Part shown: positions 1-12,532 of the stretch, one piece after another
Layout: each line of letters begins with the position of its first letter
Position numbering within the stretch: the stretch's first letter is position 1
DNA from: Haemonchus contortus
Lineage: Eukaryota; Nematoda; Chromadorea; Rhabditida; Trichostrongylidae
DNA: 64,000 bases
Assembly: GCA_000469685.2 (NCBI GenBank)
Contig: LS997564.1
Span: 26,036,459 to 26,100,458 of the forward strand
Reading direction: 5' to 3'
The notes under the pieces: model-generated
The model's database searches: none
Seen by the model: the letters and a program-made list of their open reading frames with translations, nothing else
Told to the model about the DNA's origin: nothing
Position numbers and translations under genes: made by a program

Positions 1-442
1 GGGCACTGACAAGAAACACTCTTTAAAGATGCTTGGTATCGATCGATTATATCGATCGGTACTGATATCCTTCGAGACCTTCAACCGGTCATCCTATATG
101 GGCATTGAAATGTGAAGCCGCGAGCTCCATGGTGTTACTTGTTTTGACTTGTTTGATTTTGTTGATTGCTGTTTTTTTTTTTTCGCAGTGCGGAAGTCTC
201 ACAATGATGCTGACCTTGGGTAAGGGGCAAAACGCTTTGTTTACATGTTTTTCGTCGCGAACGACGTCTTTTTACAGAGGTTTACAAGAACTACAAGTCA
301 AAACTAGTTTTTCATCAAAGCACAGGTAAGAACGTGCATAAGCGCGTTTGACACAAAATCATGCAACCCCATTAATTCACCGTAGTCATTGTGCTTTACT
401 TGTACTTTCCCTTCTGGTCTATGTGTGCACTCTAAAACTTAC

Positions 443-1114
443 TTAAAGGCACGGTTCACGATAAAAAAGGTTACTGAGTTCTTCCTTTAGGAATACTCAG
501 CGCCCCCCATGGGTGGTAGAAGGGACCCTCTCGCTCTCACAATATCGGCGCTTAGGGCATAGTGGAAGCCCTGTTGCTGGCGTGATTGGCTTTACCGCCC
601 CTGATCGATGCACCTTAGACGAGTGTCGAGACAATACAGATTGCTATTATTCGTTCTAGGACCCACGCACAATCAGCTTATCGCCGAGTGATAAGGCGAT
701 ATTTTTCTCCCATTCTTTTTTCCTCTGTTTTTCTTTTTGTTGCCGCGATCCCTTATTAAATTTCCTACCCCTAGAGGCTGAAAAAGGTGAGCTACTTTTG
801 CTGTTACTAGGATTTTTTTGTTTATTTATGCTTATATGTGAATGAATTTTCGCTTACCATTGTCCTTCATTCGCACCAGGACCCACACGTGGGCAGTGAA
901 ACACACTGTTTAGCTCGTCCGGACACCCCACTCTTCTTCATTTTTCTGGTTTCATTCTCTTCCAGCCCCCTTTTTAACGGTTTTTCGAAGCCTTTTTCAC
1001 TTTGGAAACACCGATGCACGCAGTTTCTTCGCCTCAGTCGCATAGTTTCGATCTTGTCTTCCATTTTTCACCATAATCTGGATTACCCAAAATTATCGTG
1101 AACTGTGCCTTTAA
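443..1114. mobile_element. TTAA-flanked MITE, copy 1
   Basis: TTAA (443-446) then AGGCACGGTTCACGATAA; right end is the complement of AGGCACAGTTCACGATAA then TTAA (1111-1114). The 18-bp TIRs differ at one base. No transposase inside. A TTAA target is the hallmark of piggyBac-type elements, though the TIR lacks the usual CCC start. Confidence 0.75.
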
Positions 1115-2556
1115 GGATTCAGCTCATGGTAATATGGGTCCGGGAACTTCTTCCTTAACACGGCGTCGCACACGCCGCACCCGCCGCCTATCGCAGGATT
1201 GCGATGGAAGATTGGAGCGCGCAATTTGTGTGGTGGGGAGTCCTTTAAACATTTGAATTAGCCGGCCGCTCTCTTCAGTTCCAATGCGATTCTGATCGTC
1301 GTTTATATAGGAGGAGTCATTTGAATTAATCAAGTCTAATAAACATGAAAACTCAAAACAAACAGAAGAAAAAACGATAAAATCCAATGAAAAAACAAGC
1401 CAGTCAAGGAAAATTTACGCGTCCTATCGATTGGCGGGAGTACGGTAATTGCAGTGACGTTCGCCGCATGCCGCAAGGGAGAATGCCGCGATAGGGGAGA
1501 AGTTCCGTTACCCTGGTAATATGGAGGTATCATTTTTCAAAATCAAAAAGCGGTAATGTTGCTGTATAATAGTGCCTCCATAGCGCAGAAGATTTGCCGA
1601 GTTCACAAAAAAATAGGGCCTCGTGAAAGTAGTTAAAATAGAGGTTGTACAACATAGCCGTGACGGGAATGGCATGGGAGGAATATTTAGACGGGTTTTT
1701 TCTTGTCGCACTTGCGTAAAGAGTTGACTACATTGAGCCAAAAATGTCCAAAACCGCCTTCCACTGTCGTAATGGGCCACGACTAGTTACTTGAATTCCT
1801 GACATGGGTGCCCCATGGGTTGTGAATGGCGTAACCTTTACAACGTCGCTGAAACTCGTCCGCCTCTAGGTATGGCATACAGTCGACACAATCTTTGGTC
1901 CTTTATAATGCCCTATCGAGGCCGTCATCAGATCCAACAGCGCCTTATTTATTATGCCAGCGGACCTTAGATCCATCCTAGGAGATATCTAAAAAGTAAG
2001 TTGTATCGCAGATTGTGCTCCTTGAAAGCTAGTACTGTCATACAAAAGGCTGTGTTAGGAGTGGAGTCGTCCCTACAGTCATGGTTTGGGATTAAAAGCC
2101 AAGTAAAAGCTTGTTTTCTTACCAGCACGATACTCAGCATATAGTTGAGGAGGAAGAAAATACTAACCTGTAATAATCAGTAAGTAATTAGACTTCCCGA
2201 TTGCTCATCTTAATGACGCATTTGTCTTACGCAGAAGCTGAGGGTTTTGTCCATGTGAACACTGTATTGTTCATATTTTTATAAGAATAGATTAAATGGT
2301 TGCATTGATAAGAGATATAATAACTGTAACAACTAGAACAAAGGGAATAAACAACGAACGCTCACGTCTCACAGTCTGATGACGTTAGAGCATAATCTTC
2401 TATCTAACTCGGTGTTTCACAAAGCTGACTATTTTCTTGTTCTGATAAGAGCTGAACGGATACGCTCTCTTTGCTACTATTCCGTAATTGTTTTCGTATT
2501 ATTGTTTTTCTAGTGATGCTTCCAAGGTCTACAAGAAAGCTTGGAGTCCGAAATAC
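1115..2556. other. No gene seen
   Basis: Between two TTAA-type MITEs. Only short frames without motifs. Confidence 0.5.
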
Positions 2557-3256
2557 AGACACAGTTCACGATAAAATGGTTGCTGAGATCTTCCCCTAGG
2601 ATTACCTGTGCCCCCACCGTCCTGTGGGAAATTTTCGAGTCGAAACACGAATCCAACAGAGCGTTATATGGCTCCACAATCGGCTTATACAACGTACCCA
2701 CCCAAAAGGGACCGTGCTATGGTTGTTAGATTTGCGCCATCAATGAAGCGTGAGCACGTCTTACGCAGACGGCTACAGACACATAATCTCGAGCGACCCT
2801 TTCCTTACTACTTTTTCAAAGCTTTTCTTGAAATATACCATTTTCACGATTTTTTCTCCCTTTTTCGCACCATTCCGCACCATTGGGTCGAGGTGGTGTA
2901 GCGACAAGTGGCGCACTTCATACACGCATGGTCACGGATCCAAATCCCGGATCGATATACGCCTAGGCCAACCAGGCATCCCATCCCTCCGGGATCTGTC
3001 AGTTGGTACAAAACTCGCTTGGAAGGATAGAAACACTGAGTTGTTCATCGGCTGGCCACCGCAGAACATAGTGTATTTCACATACGCATTCAATGCGTCA
3101 CTACGATTCTGAATATAAGTCGAATGCGTGGGTGCACCCCTCTCACAAGAATCAGTGACGCCCCAAGACTGTAATACAAGACTTTACTCTGCATCATAAC
3201 TTTCATTAAAACACTCTAGCTAGATACTTCAGAATTATTTTGAGCTGTGCTTTTAA
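2557..3256. mobile_element. TTAA-type MITE, degenerate copy 2
   Basis: Left ACACAGTTCACGATAA followed by GGTTGCTGAGATCTTCCCC, matching the inside of copy 1. Right end is a decayed GAGCTGTGCTTTTAA. A SINE-A insertion occupies about 2885-3172, and the interior near 2750-2880 matches another copy at 14.9-15.1 kb. Confidence 0.6.
2885..3172 (+). mobile_element. SINE-A copy (tRNA-derived)
   Basis: Begins GAGGTGGTGTAGCGACAAGTGGCGC, has a mutated B box, then the family body (CGGCTGGCCACCGCAG, ACATACGCATTCAAT) and an end near ACGCCCCAAGAC. Inserted in a TTAA-type MITE. Confidence 0.75.
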
Positions 3257-4288
3257 GACTCCATTAATGCAGAAGTGGCAGGTATCATTTAATACCCACT
3301 GAAGTGGATAGGGGAATGTTTCCGTCAGAATCGTGGGCGGGAGTAATAATGTGCAATTCTAGACGTTTCCAGAGCAAATTAGCGTAAGGGAGCGAATTGT
3401 TTGATTCTCTACACAATTATCTCTAAGAGACCAAATTTTGATTCCGCTGCATAAACAAAAACATCATTAATATTGACGTTTGCAAAGCATTACGATAATG
3501 ACATGGTTCAATTTATCCAAGTACATCGTGAGACATTTTGACAATGGGGCTCGAATGTACCCTTTTCAGCAACAATAAAAACCATGTCTGTGCGTGCACA
3601 AGTAGATGTCCTAGAACATTCCATTTATTGGCACTTTCTGACGTAACATGCAGTCTTGATGATGGTTGGACATTTGAACAGACTTTGGAAATTTGTGGTC
3701 TATTGTCAGGCATCAAGGAACATGATACCGTATTGCTTTGTTAAAAATAATGATCACTTGTTAATCGTCTTTATTGACTCGGACAGTGAAACTTAGTGAA
3801 TTGGAGGACATTTTGGAGATGGGACTTGATTGTACCCTTAACGTCTATGCTGACAACCTTTTTCTTGGACCTCAATGCAAAGCCATCATTATTCAATGCA
3901 TTCATGTTCTACATACATCAAACTAATGACACGCTTGCCATTTTGACAAAGCGATGTCATCTCAAGACCTTGTAGTAGAGACTGCATTCACATAATACAA
4001 AGCCAGGATTACCGTGGAAGCTCTAGGAGCAGAGCGGTCTTTGCCATTCATTCATCCAGGGGAAGGGCAGCCGTGGTAAAAAAAAAAGCTTCCCGATTTT
4101 TACAAAGAATACTTTCTTTCCATGGCAGATGTGGTGCGGAATTATTTGAAGACGGAGATGGTTGGGCTCGGGACGGAAATAGAAGTGATTGTAAAGTCTA
4201 ATACTGGAATGTTCATCTAGGGGATCCATGTTTTGAAAGGGTTTCAAGAACCTGGATTCCGCAATAGTCCAACTAATTCTGACTATTA

Positions 4289-4502
4289 TTAAAGGATAAA
4301 GGATAAAGTTTTTGGCGTTAATCAATCCCGTCTGAGGGATGCGCCCCCGCACTCGACTTCCAATCTGAATCGTAGTGGCGTAATGAGTGCGTATGTGGCC
4401 TATACAATGACTTGCGGTGGCCAGCCGATGTACAAGTCAGTGCTTTTATCCTCCCAGACGAGTCTGGTACCAACTCACCGACCCCGGAGGAATGGAAGGC
4501 TT
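4289..4502 (-). mobile_element. SINE-A copy, head missing
   Basis: Minus-strand body and tail. The tail reads as tandem AAGGATAAAGGATAAAG on the plus strand, followed by GGCGTTAATCAATCCCGTCT. The tRNA-like head is absent beyond about 4502. Confidence 0.8.
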
Positions 4503-6423
4503 GACCTTCACAAGCATTGCTCCACAAAAAAAGTTTCTGTTTTACGAATTTACCTCTCGAATCCTCGAAAATAACATTAGAAAAAAACTACTGAATTTTC
4601 GATTCTCACATTAGGCCCGGTCTCCCACTATGGACCTTATTACCCTGATTCGCCAGCTATAGAACCATTTTCTGTGCGGATGGAACCGATGTCGTGAAGT
4701 AGAAATCGGAAAATTGAGCAGTCCTTATCTAAGAAGATCTGACGTTGTCTAACGGAAGACGTCCTTCTGTGAGACTATTCCCCTTCCAGCACCTACCGAA
4801 CAGATCTCTTTGACATTCAGGAAAATGAAGTTACAGAGTGAAATTTTAATTCTCCAAGTGCAAAACTCTCTTTGCTAATAGCAGGATGTGAGTCAGGGGT
4901 TTCAAAAATGGAATGCTACAGTGTCGTAGTGAAGAGAGAGCAAACAATAACAACTCTTTGAACCAGTATCCTAATTCGTACAAATGATTTGAGTGGAAAA
5001 TGCTCTTAATGGTTATCGCTGCCTCGCACCACATTACATGTAAGACATTTAATTCCATCAACGTTTGACCTTTACTAATTTCATTTTTACCACATAATGG
5101 GTGACTACTTAGTTAGATTACTTGTTAACTTTACTTTCTACTCGAATACCTTTGATCGGAAGTAGACTGCCGAGGAAGGCGGTGCTGGCTGGTTTTTATA
5201 CCTAAGCGCGCTGTTTCTCAGACATTTCAGTCGAGAATGTGCGTCAACTGCTCTAGTACAAAACTACCTTCCCAGGAATTTGCCCTCGAAATCTCTTTAA
5301 TTCGTGGTTTTTCTTCAGGAAGCTGTTATGGCTAGGTTGTTTAACTTCATGAATCAAAATTCTGCCAGTTCTGATAAGGCTTGTTCCCCGAAGACAATTG
5401 AACGCCATGGTTTCCAGATGACCCTCTGTGAGCGAAAATTTGTTTGTCCCCATCCTGGTAGACGTCATAAAATCTTCTTTTTACTCGGAGTGAGCGCTCT
5501 TTGGAGCGATTTCTGCCGTCTTCAATCAAGAGCCACGTTATGGCTCTTCTTAACATCACTTTTTCACATAATTCCGTCTAAATAAAGTAGTTTGGTGGAA
5601 TCCCAAAGGTGTTAGACGTGGGAGACTGATTTGCGCTTGATGGTTTTTTTTTACTCGTGGATCAAACATTCAGATTAATGTTGAATATTTTTACTTTCTT
5701 CAGGATTTCTTCTCAAAAACAATATTTTGTAAAACTAAGTACTCTGGCATGTTATTTATAGATGTGGTTTGGACTGAAACCACCACCTTCCATCTAAGCT
5801 TTATTAGCTTCCCTCCACGCTTTCCCTTTGAAAGGAACTATACCTATCACGAGCTTCTAGTTTTGGCAACCAACGTGGATATCGATCGAAACCGATTAGT
5901 CGAGATCCCCATCGCACTGCCGCCGTTGCTTCGGAGTGTAAACGCTTCTCAGCTAGGGGTTGAGAGTTTTAGAAATCATCATAGAAAAAATCGATAGGTA
6001 TAAGCAGACCGGCATATTTGGCTAATTGGATACAATATTTAGCTAAACGGGAATGTCCTGACAACGCACTGGACCAGAGAAAAGGTTACGGTAGCTGCCG
6101 CGAGACCAGCGGTGCCTCCCGTGGGGATTTAAGTACAACACCGCAACAAGCTGAATGATTAATTCTTCATCCGTTCCTACTTTTATTTGACCCTTATTCT
6201 AATTTTATTTATTCTCATCTTTGCATCTGTATTTGATTAGTTTCGGCTACGTCGATATTTCCTCGAATAGAATTTATTTTTAGGAATCGCTACCATTTTT
6301 GGAGGGACTGAGGTTTCCCATGTACGAAAGAGATGGCGGAAGATTACACAGGGTCATGAACATGTTTAAGATCAGTAGAGTGGAGAATGTCGAAACGTCA
6401 AATTTTTGTTCTTATAAATTCCA
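4503..6423. other. No gene recognised
   Basis: Contains acceptor-like TTTTTCTTCAG at 5309-5319 followed by a 90-codon open stretch to 5585, with no family match I can name. Otherwise unassigned. Confidence 0.4.
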
Positions 6424-6750
6424 TTAAGGATAAAAGCACACAGCTTTTGGCGTTAATCAATCCCGTCTGAGGGATGCCCCACCCCCCCCCCCCCCCCCCC
6501 CACCCCCAGCACTCGAGTTCCATTCAGAATCGTAGTAGCGTATTGAATGCGTATATGGCCTATACAATGACTTGCAGTGGCCAGCCGATGTATAAATCAG
6601 TGCTTTTATCGTCCCAGACGAGTCTGGCACCAATAAACCGACCCCGGAGGATGGATGGCTTGCTTGGCCTGGGCGATATCGATCCGGGATTCGAACCTGT
6701 GGCCATGCGTGTCAGATAGTGCACCACTCGCCATTACACCAACTCCGCAC
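6424..6750 (-). mobile_element. SINE-A copy with long poly-C tract
   Basis: Full-length minus-strand copy from tail (AAGGATAAAAGC) to head (complement of GAGTTGGTGTAATGGCGAGT). It contains a run of about 18 C near 6483-6500, absent from sister copies. Confidence 0.85.
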
Positions 6751-8240
6751 TAAATTCTAATAAATTTCCAATAAATTAATCATCTATAAAGATAGGTCAC
6801 TTCACGATTGCAAACGATTTATGATGTATTCTCCATATGCTTTGACACAGTGCTCAGTCACTTTCTTTCTCTATGAAATCAATTCTGTTGCCATCGCACC
6901 TATATCTGTTCTGATTTGGCCCGCTATCTTTGTCCTGAAGCCTTCATCGGAAAGACCTGTATATTCAGATCCGGGCTGTTCACAGGAGGCGAGTCCGTTT
7001 CAAAGAAGGAAATCACCAAGAAAAACCCAGGTCTACACCAAGTGAATAGCGTTGTTTTGGTTCTATGAATGAGCTGAGTCCAGTTCCGTCAAATGACGAA
7101 ATTGGCGTATTTTTGTTTTTATAGCACAACAACTTCCCTGAGGAATTCCTTTAGGAAGATATTTGCATCGATTTTCACGTTCCTAGAAACCACCGGGAAC
7201 TTGCCTGAGGCGTTGATGCCGTACCATGCTGTAAGACTTCCAGGGAGCAGAGTTTTTGTGATGAGTTTTAGATGGTATTCTTTAGAGCTAACCATAAGTT
7301 ATGAAGTTAGATAAGATACTGGAAAATTCCAGTCAATGGAATAGCCTGGTCATGTGGGGTCATATAACCTCCTCAGTTTATGTGCTCTTTAGAGTTACCG
7401 TGCGTCGTCGTACCTCGAAACAATCGCATTGTATCTTGCATTTCCTTTCCTATCCGTTTCGCTTAGTCGGTGGGAGTTTATCTTCTCCCACCGATCGGAC
7501 TCATAACGCCAAGATAACATCATAAAGACTTAGGATCATATTTTACTATCGTCCGAGCAAATATTGATGAAATTTCGTGCTATTTGGCTATTTCATTCAG
7601 GCTGTACTCCTCATTTTTTTCGCACTAATGATCACATACATCGCCTTTCACACTGTTTCCGATTAGCCCTAAACATGCGTTTTTCTTGCCACTGCTCTGC
7701 AATCTTCTGGGCAGCTCTTGAATGAAATTCGTGCCTCGAAAGAATAGCTGAACCCCCTTCCCTGATAATACTAAGCGTGGGCATCTTGTACATGGGCAGA
7801 AGATTCTAACCATAGCTTGAAACTTTTTTTCACAAATCAAAAATTGGCAATGAGTGTGGTGAAAGCTTTGCGCATTTTCCACCTCATGGCATGTTTATTT
7901 TACGAGTCATGGGCCAAATGTCACGTGCACTTAGTTTTTTGCCACCTTCTAGTAGCGCCGAGATTAGCATCCAGTCAGTTGTGGACGCATTATCATGAAA
8001 ATATTAGTACATATACGGGGTGCGGTAGTATCATGAGACTGATCCCCTAATCAGAATCCGTCCAAGCCAATCAAGCCTTTCATGTTTCTAGAATAGGTCC
8101 AATGGCTCTGGATCAGTGGTGGATCAGTGAGAGTGGAAGTTCAAAGCAATTGCTCGCCTCAATTACATTTAGGCATCCTTCAATAGCATTGACCGATTCT
8201 GAGAAATTTTATCGTCGTATGTAGGGTGGATGAAGTCTAG

Positions 8241-8510
8241 GGGCGAAGTGGTGTAGTGGCAAGTGGCGCATTATCTTAAACGCCTAGTCGCGGGTTTGAA
8301 TCCCGGATCGATATCCGCCTTGACCAACTGAGGCTTCCATTCCTCCAGGGTCGACTAATTGATACCAGACTAGTCTGTGAAGGATAAAAACACTGACTTC
8401 ATTGTACACACCAGCACTGTAAATCGGCTGGCAGCGCAAGTTATGTGAGTCAAATACGGGGCGCATCCCTTAAAAGGCGCTGATTAACGCCCCAAAACTT
8501 TATCCTTTAT
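8241..8510 (+). mobile_element. SINE-A copy, full length
   Basis: Head GGGCGAAGTGGTGTAGTGGC includes the A box TGGTGTAGTGG; B box GGTTTGAATCCC; body; tail AACTTTATCCTTTAT. One of the best preserved copies. Confidence 0.85.
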
Positions 8511-9359
8511 ATAGGGTGACTGCTTTTTGACTTCGAATTGCAACCCCTTTACACCGATGCAAGGAAACAATGGACAGGGTTTGTTGCGACAGAATCACTC
8601 GGCTTGGAGCACTTTCTCTGAAAACGTTTGGAACAGGGAAATGTTCCCCTTATGGACTACACCAGACGTCATGATTTCCAACAGCGCCGCTTTTAACTTC
8701 CCATATTCACTGTACAAAAGTCCACAAACCACTCCATCAAGTCCATAATGTGAGCATCATGCGAGCGCAATTTTGTAGAGCATTGACTACTAATTGTAAG
8801 TTCTTTATCGATTAAGTATTATTTTGTTTGAGACGTTCAAGTTCGTCATCGGATTAGTAGACATGAATAATGCACTAGAATAGACTATAAGATCTCACAA
8901 ACTTGTCAGTCTTCTAGCTTTTTCGGAGCAAAAACGTTGTTCTGTCAATGAGAGTTCTTTACGGATCGATCCTCAAAACTGTCCTCCGATGATGTCGATT
9001 TACAGATTAGGAAGATTAAAAGCGCAACTACAAGATGACATAAAGTATGATTAAGCTGATGGGAAGTAAAAACTCCAATGTCTAATAGCACGACAATCAA
9101 ATACAAAAAACAAAGGCAACCTGAAAAGTCTGACTCGCCGACTATCACCTCATTCGTAGTGTCGTTCCAGAGTATGGAGACAGAGGGGGGATCTAAACGC
9201 AGCTTTCTCAGCTGCAGTGCAAGCTGCTACTCGAGTAAGAGAATGGGAACAGTTTTTGTGAAACGGTCTAAGCTATTTCGTCTTTGAGCTGCTTTTGACA
9301 GCGAAGGAATCAAGTGCTCTAGGTGTAATGTGTAATATGAGGGCCTATGAGGATTCTGA

Positions 9360-9794
9360 TCACGCAACTACAGATGGAAAACGAATGTTTTTTTTACTCA
9401 AGCCTCCGTTCTCCAGAAGGAGATCGCTGAATTTCACTCTCATTAGCTGGCTTTCAATTAGACACTTATGACATTGCAGAGTAGTACGACACGTTAGGTT
9501 CAGGTGCGAGGCGCTGACTTGGTGACAGAGCTTCCTAGTGGTACCATCTGGAGTTGAGTTGATCACCGACTTTTTCATGTGAGCGCTAGTAATGTTTTTA
9601 TTCGTTCCTGTTGCAAGCTGGTGTAGTCTGGTAAACCTGCTTACGGTCAAATCGAGAGAGCCTTTGTAAATGGTTTTTCTTTCATAACCTTCATGGTGAA
9701 GTTTTTTGATTGAGCACACATCCCTGGGTGCCTGCCCATTTAGCGTTCGAAGCCATATAATAGGTAACTGTGAAGCCATAGAATCGGTAAACAT
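9360..9794 (-). CDS. Orphan 144-codon frame
   Basis: Minus-strand frame with a Cys/His-containing middle (LNLTCRTTLQCHKC) but no recognisable fold. It sits among repeats and I see no convincing flanking exons. Confidence 0.2.
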   Translation of the reverse strand: MFTDSMASQLPIIWLRTLNGQAPRDVCSIKKLHHEGYERKTIYKGSLDLTVSRFTRLHQLATGTNKNITSAHMKKSVINSTPDGTTRKLCHQVSASHLNLTCRTTLQCHKCLIESQLMRVKFSDLLLENGGLSKKNIRFPSVVA

Positions 9795-10429
9795 TCTGTC
9801 TTGTGGCCATCACAAATCACACAGCGTGCCCAACTCACCTCCTCTTCGAAATCTTAGCATGTGTCGCATGGTCAGATCTCTGATCTTCTTTCATAGACGA
9901 TGTTCGGAATAACTTCTTGTCTTCTGCACATTCTAACCGCTGAGCTCCAAGTAATCCGTTGAGCGTTTTTCGATGATTCCTTGTTGTCCTTGCCACTACA
10001 CTACCGCCTGGAACTGAATATGTATAATCCCGTTGTTTTCTATTACTCAAACCCAATGCTTCAGCAGTTCTCGAAGCTTTTCTCTCAAAACATCGTAGTC
10101 TGCTAATCGGAAAACTTTCGAATACAGCACTTGAGTGCAGCAAAATCATCGAAGCTCAATTTTTCGAATGATATTAAGTTGATGCGTAATTACTGCGGTT
10201 TTTTGCAGCAAATTTTATCTAAAGAAACGATAAAAATACTGAACAAAAACATGTTCAAATAATTACTCCGGAACTTATCAACCATCCACGTCAAGTATTG
10301 CTTCCCATTGGCTAGGTAGTCGGATTCCAAAGGCGAAGAAGTTTTGATCCTTGAAGGCGATTGACGCTTTGGCATCGGCCATCAAATAATCCATATCGTC
10401 GTAGTTTCTATTCCCTAGCCAGTTTTTCG

Positions 10430-10730
10430 ACGAACGGTTGACACGATATGAAAGTCCATTTCTTGGTTGACTTCGGTTGATTGTTCCATCGTCGAGAAGT
10501 TATTGAAATCGCGAGATGACCCTACCATCTTCCAACCTTTCTAGAAGTGGTAGGGCATAATCTCGCGGATATGCGGATGGTTTTTTAGACAAATTTTTGT
10601 AGAGAAAACTCTTGAGATCGTTTCTATTAGCACCCAAACTCAGTGTTTAAATTATATCGGGAGAGAAGAGGCCGCGAAAAAATCCGCAATAATTATGCAT
10701 CAGCCTAGTAGAAACAATTTGTAGTGTGTG
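10430..10730. repeat. Dispersed repeat, copy 1 of 2
   Basis: Shares TGTTCCATCG, ATCGCG, TTTCTAGAAGTGGTAGGGCA-like and ATAATTATGCATCA blocks in order with 33820-34060. Diverged. No coding frame recognised and no clear ends. Confidence 0.55.
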
Positions 10731-11474
10731 TTGTCAGGCTAGAAGAATAGCCAAGTGGAGAGAGAGCCTCCCACTTATACGACGTTTTTTGTTACGACGT
10801 GATGCTTTTCTATGTGATTCTTTCGATATGCATCGAGCATTATCATACTGCTACACAATTCGATGATTTTCCGGAATGTGTTGGCGCAGAGTACCAGCAA
10901 GGCTCTGCAGTTAGTGAGCGTACTTAGCGACTGTCACCGTAGCTGATAGATGCTTGAAATGAAACATAACTGTGCAGTTTCACTTACTGCAAAGTAACTC
11001 CGTATAATCGAGAAGTTGCTTAGTGGCATCTCTCCTGCAGACGCCTCTGTTCTTTGCTTGTTCAATTAGCATAATTTTCCAGCATTAATCGCCGCCCTTG
11101 AAAGTGCTCTCAAGCGAGGGAAGGGGAGCATAATCAGACAGAAACTTGCTCAGTTGATCTATCTGCTGTCTAAGTTAATGAGGCACCGAAACTGTTGGGC
11201 TTTTCTTGAAGGTTTTGAGGTCTGCTGATTGTGGTATGCAATATTGCAAGTTATATAGATGCTTCTCGCTTGGCAGCTTCAGCTTTCTGAACTTTCAGCA
11301 TTCACTACCTCACTGGCCATGGAATAATCTCGACAGTGACGTTCTCACTGTCATATTCAAACTTTTTGAGTTAGCGAAATACAGTAGGATGATCGAAAAC
11401 GCTCTTCTCTTTCGCGGCGGGAATACTAGCCTGACACGGGAGACGGGCGTTAGGAACGATTTTGGGTAATCGAT

Positions 11475-11810
11475 TTGCCGCACGCGGCTGTCGCGGACCA
11501 CTCATTCGCCGTTATTACGGCTCTAGCCTTCTTCATACAGCTCAGTCGATATGCGATCATTATTTTGTGCATAATTCTACTATTAGCACTTTTTTATTGT
11601 ATTTCTTACCTACTGCTGCATCCTGCTACATTCCTTCGCGCGCGACGCCCCTCCCACCGCTACGCGACCATTTCGTTCCTAACGCACCACACCAGCCTGA
11701 CATTGTTGGAGAGTTATTCGGGTGCAGTTGACCGTGCGCCAATAGACAGTCTTCGCATTAATCCTCTCAATCGGCTAAATAAATTGATTACAAAAGTATC
11801 GCAAGTTTAG
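11475..11810 (+). CDS. Orphan 111-codon frame with one membrane segment
   Basis: Contains one strong hydrophobic helix (YAIIILCIILLLALFYCISY) and a basic C-terminal half. An AATAAA lies across its 3' part (near 11778). A 12-bp inverted pair (CGTTAGGAACGA / TCGTTCCTAACG) brackets the first two thirds. It could be a small membrane protein exon; not recognised. Confidence 0.25.
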   Translation: MPHAAVADHSFAVITALAFFIQLSRYAIIILCIILLLALFYCISYLLLHPATFLRARRPSHRYATISFLTHHTSLTLLESYSGAVDRAPIDSLRINPLNRLNKLITKVSQV

Positions 11811-12227
11811 CCTCGGCCCAATACTTTCAAGATATTGTCTTTGTTCAATAATCGGTACCTGAAAGGCTATGCGATAGCAATGCGAATGATCTGGATCTAC
11901 TTCCTTCTACGGCACAATGTTCCACAGGTCTTTCATATTGTGGGGTCTTTGTATTGGGACAGGTGGAGCAAGAGTGGGGAAGAGGGTAGGCAGTAACTGA
12001 CGGTGAGGTCGTTCTGACCTCTTCTAGAACCATCGGCATAAGGTCTGCTCTAGATGGTGTCTGGTTAGCGAATATACCCCAGAGATTGTTTGGTTTACTC
12101 TCTTAGATAACTCATAGTAGTTGAAGGTGCAGGAGACACATGAACTATTAAAAACCAAGATAAATACTTAACGAGACATTCTTTTCATTACTTTCACCTT
12201 TCTGGCTTCGAGATCCAGCGCTTAATG

Positions 12228-12532
12228 AAAAATAAGATAAAGTATTAAGTCTGGAGGCGTTAACCAATCCCATCTTAGAGATGCACACCCACATTCAACT
12301 TCCATTCAGAATAGCAGTGGCGTACTGAATGCGTATGGGGCCTATACAATGAATTGTGGTGGTCAGCCGATGTACAAGTCAGTGCTCATACCCTCCCAGA
12401 CGAATTCGGTACCAAATAACCAACCCCGGGGATGAGAGACTTGATTCGCCTAAACGGATATCGACTGGGAACTGAACCCGTGACCATGAGTGTTTAAGGT
12501 CCGCGCCGCTCTGCCACTATGCCAACCCCGTA
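12228..12532 (-). mobile_element. SINE-A copy, full length
   Basis: Minus-strand copy: tail AAGATAAAGTATTAAG, GGCGTTAACCAATCCCATCT, body, and a head ending at the complement of GGGGTTGGCATAGTGGCAGA. Confidence 0.8.
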
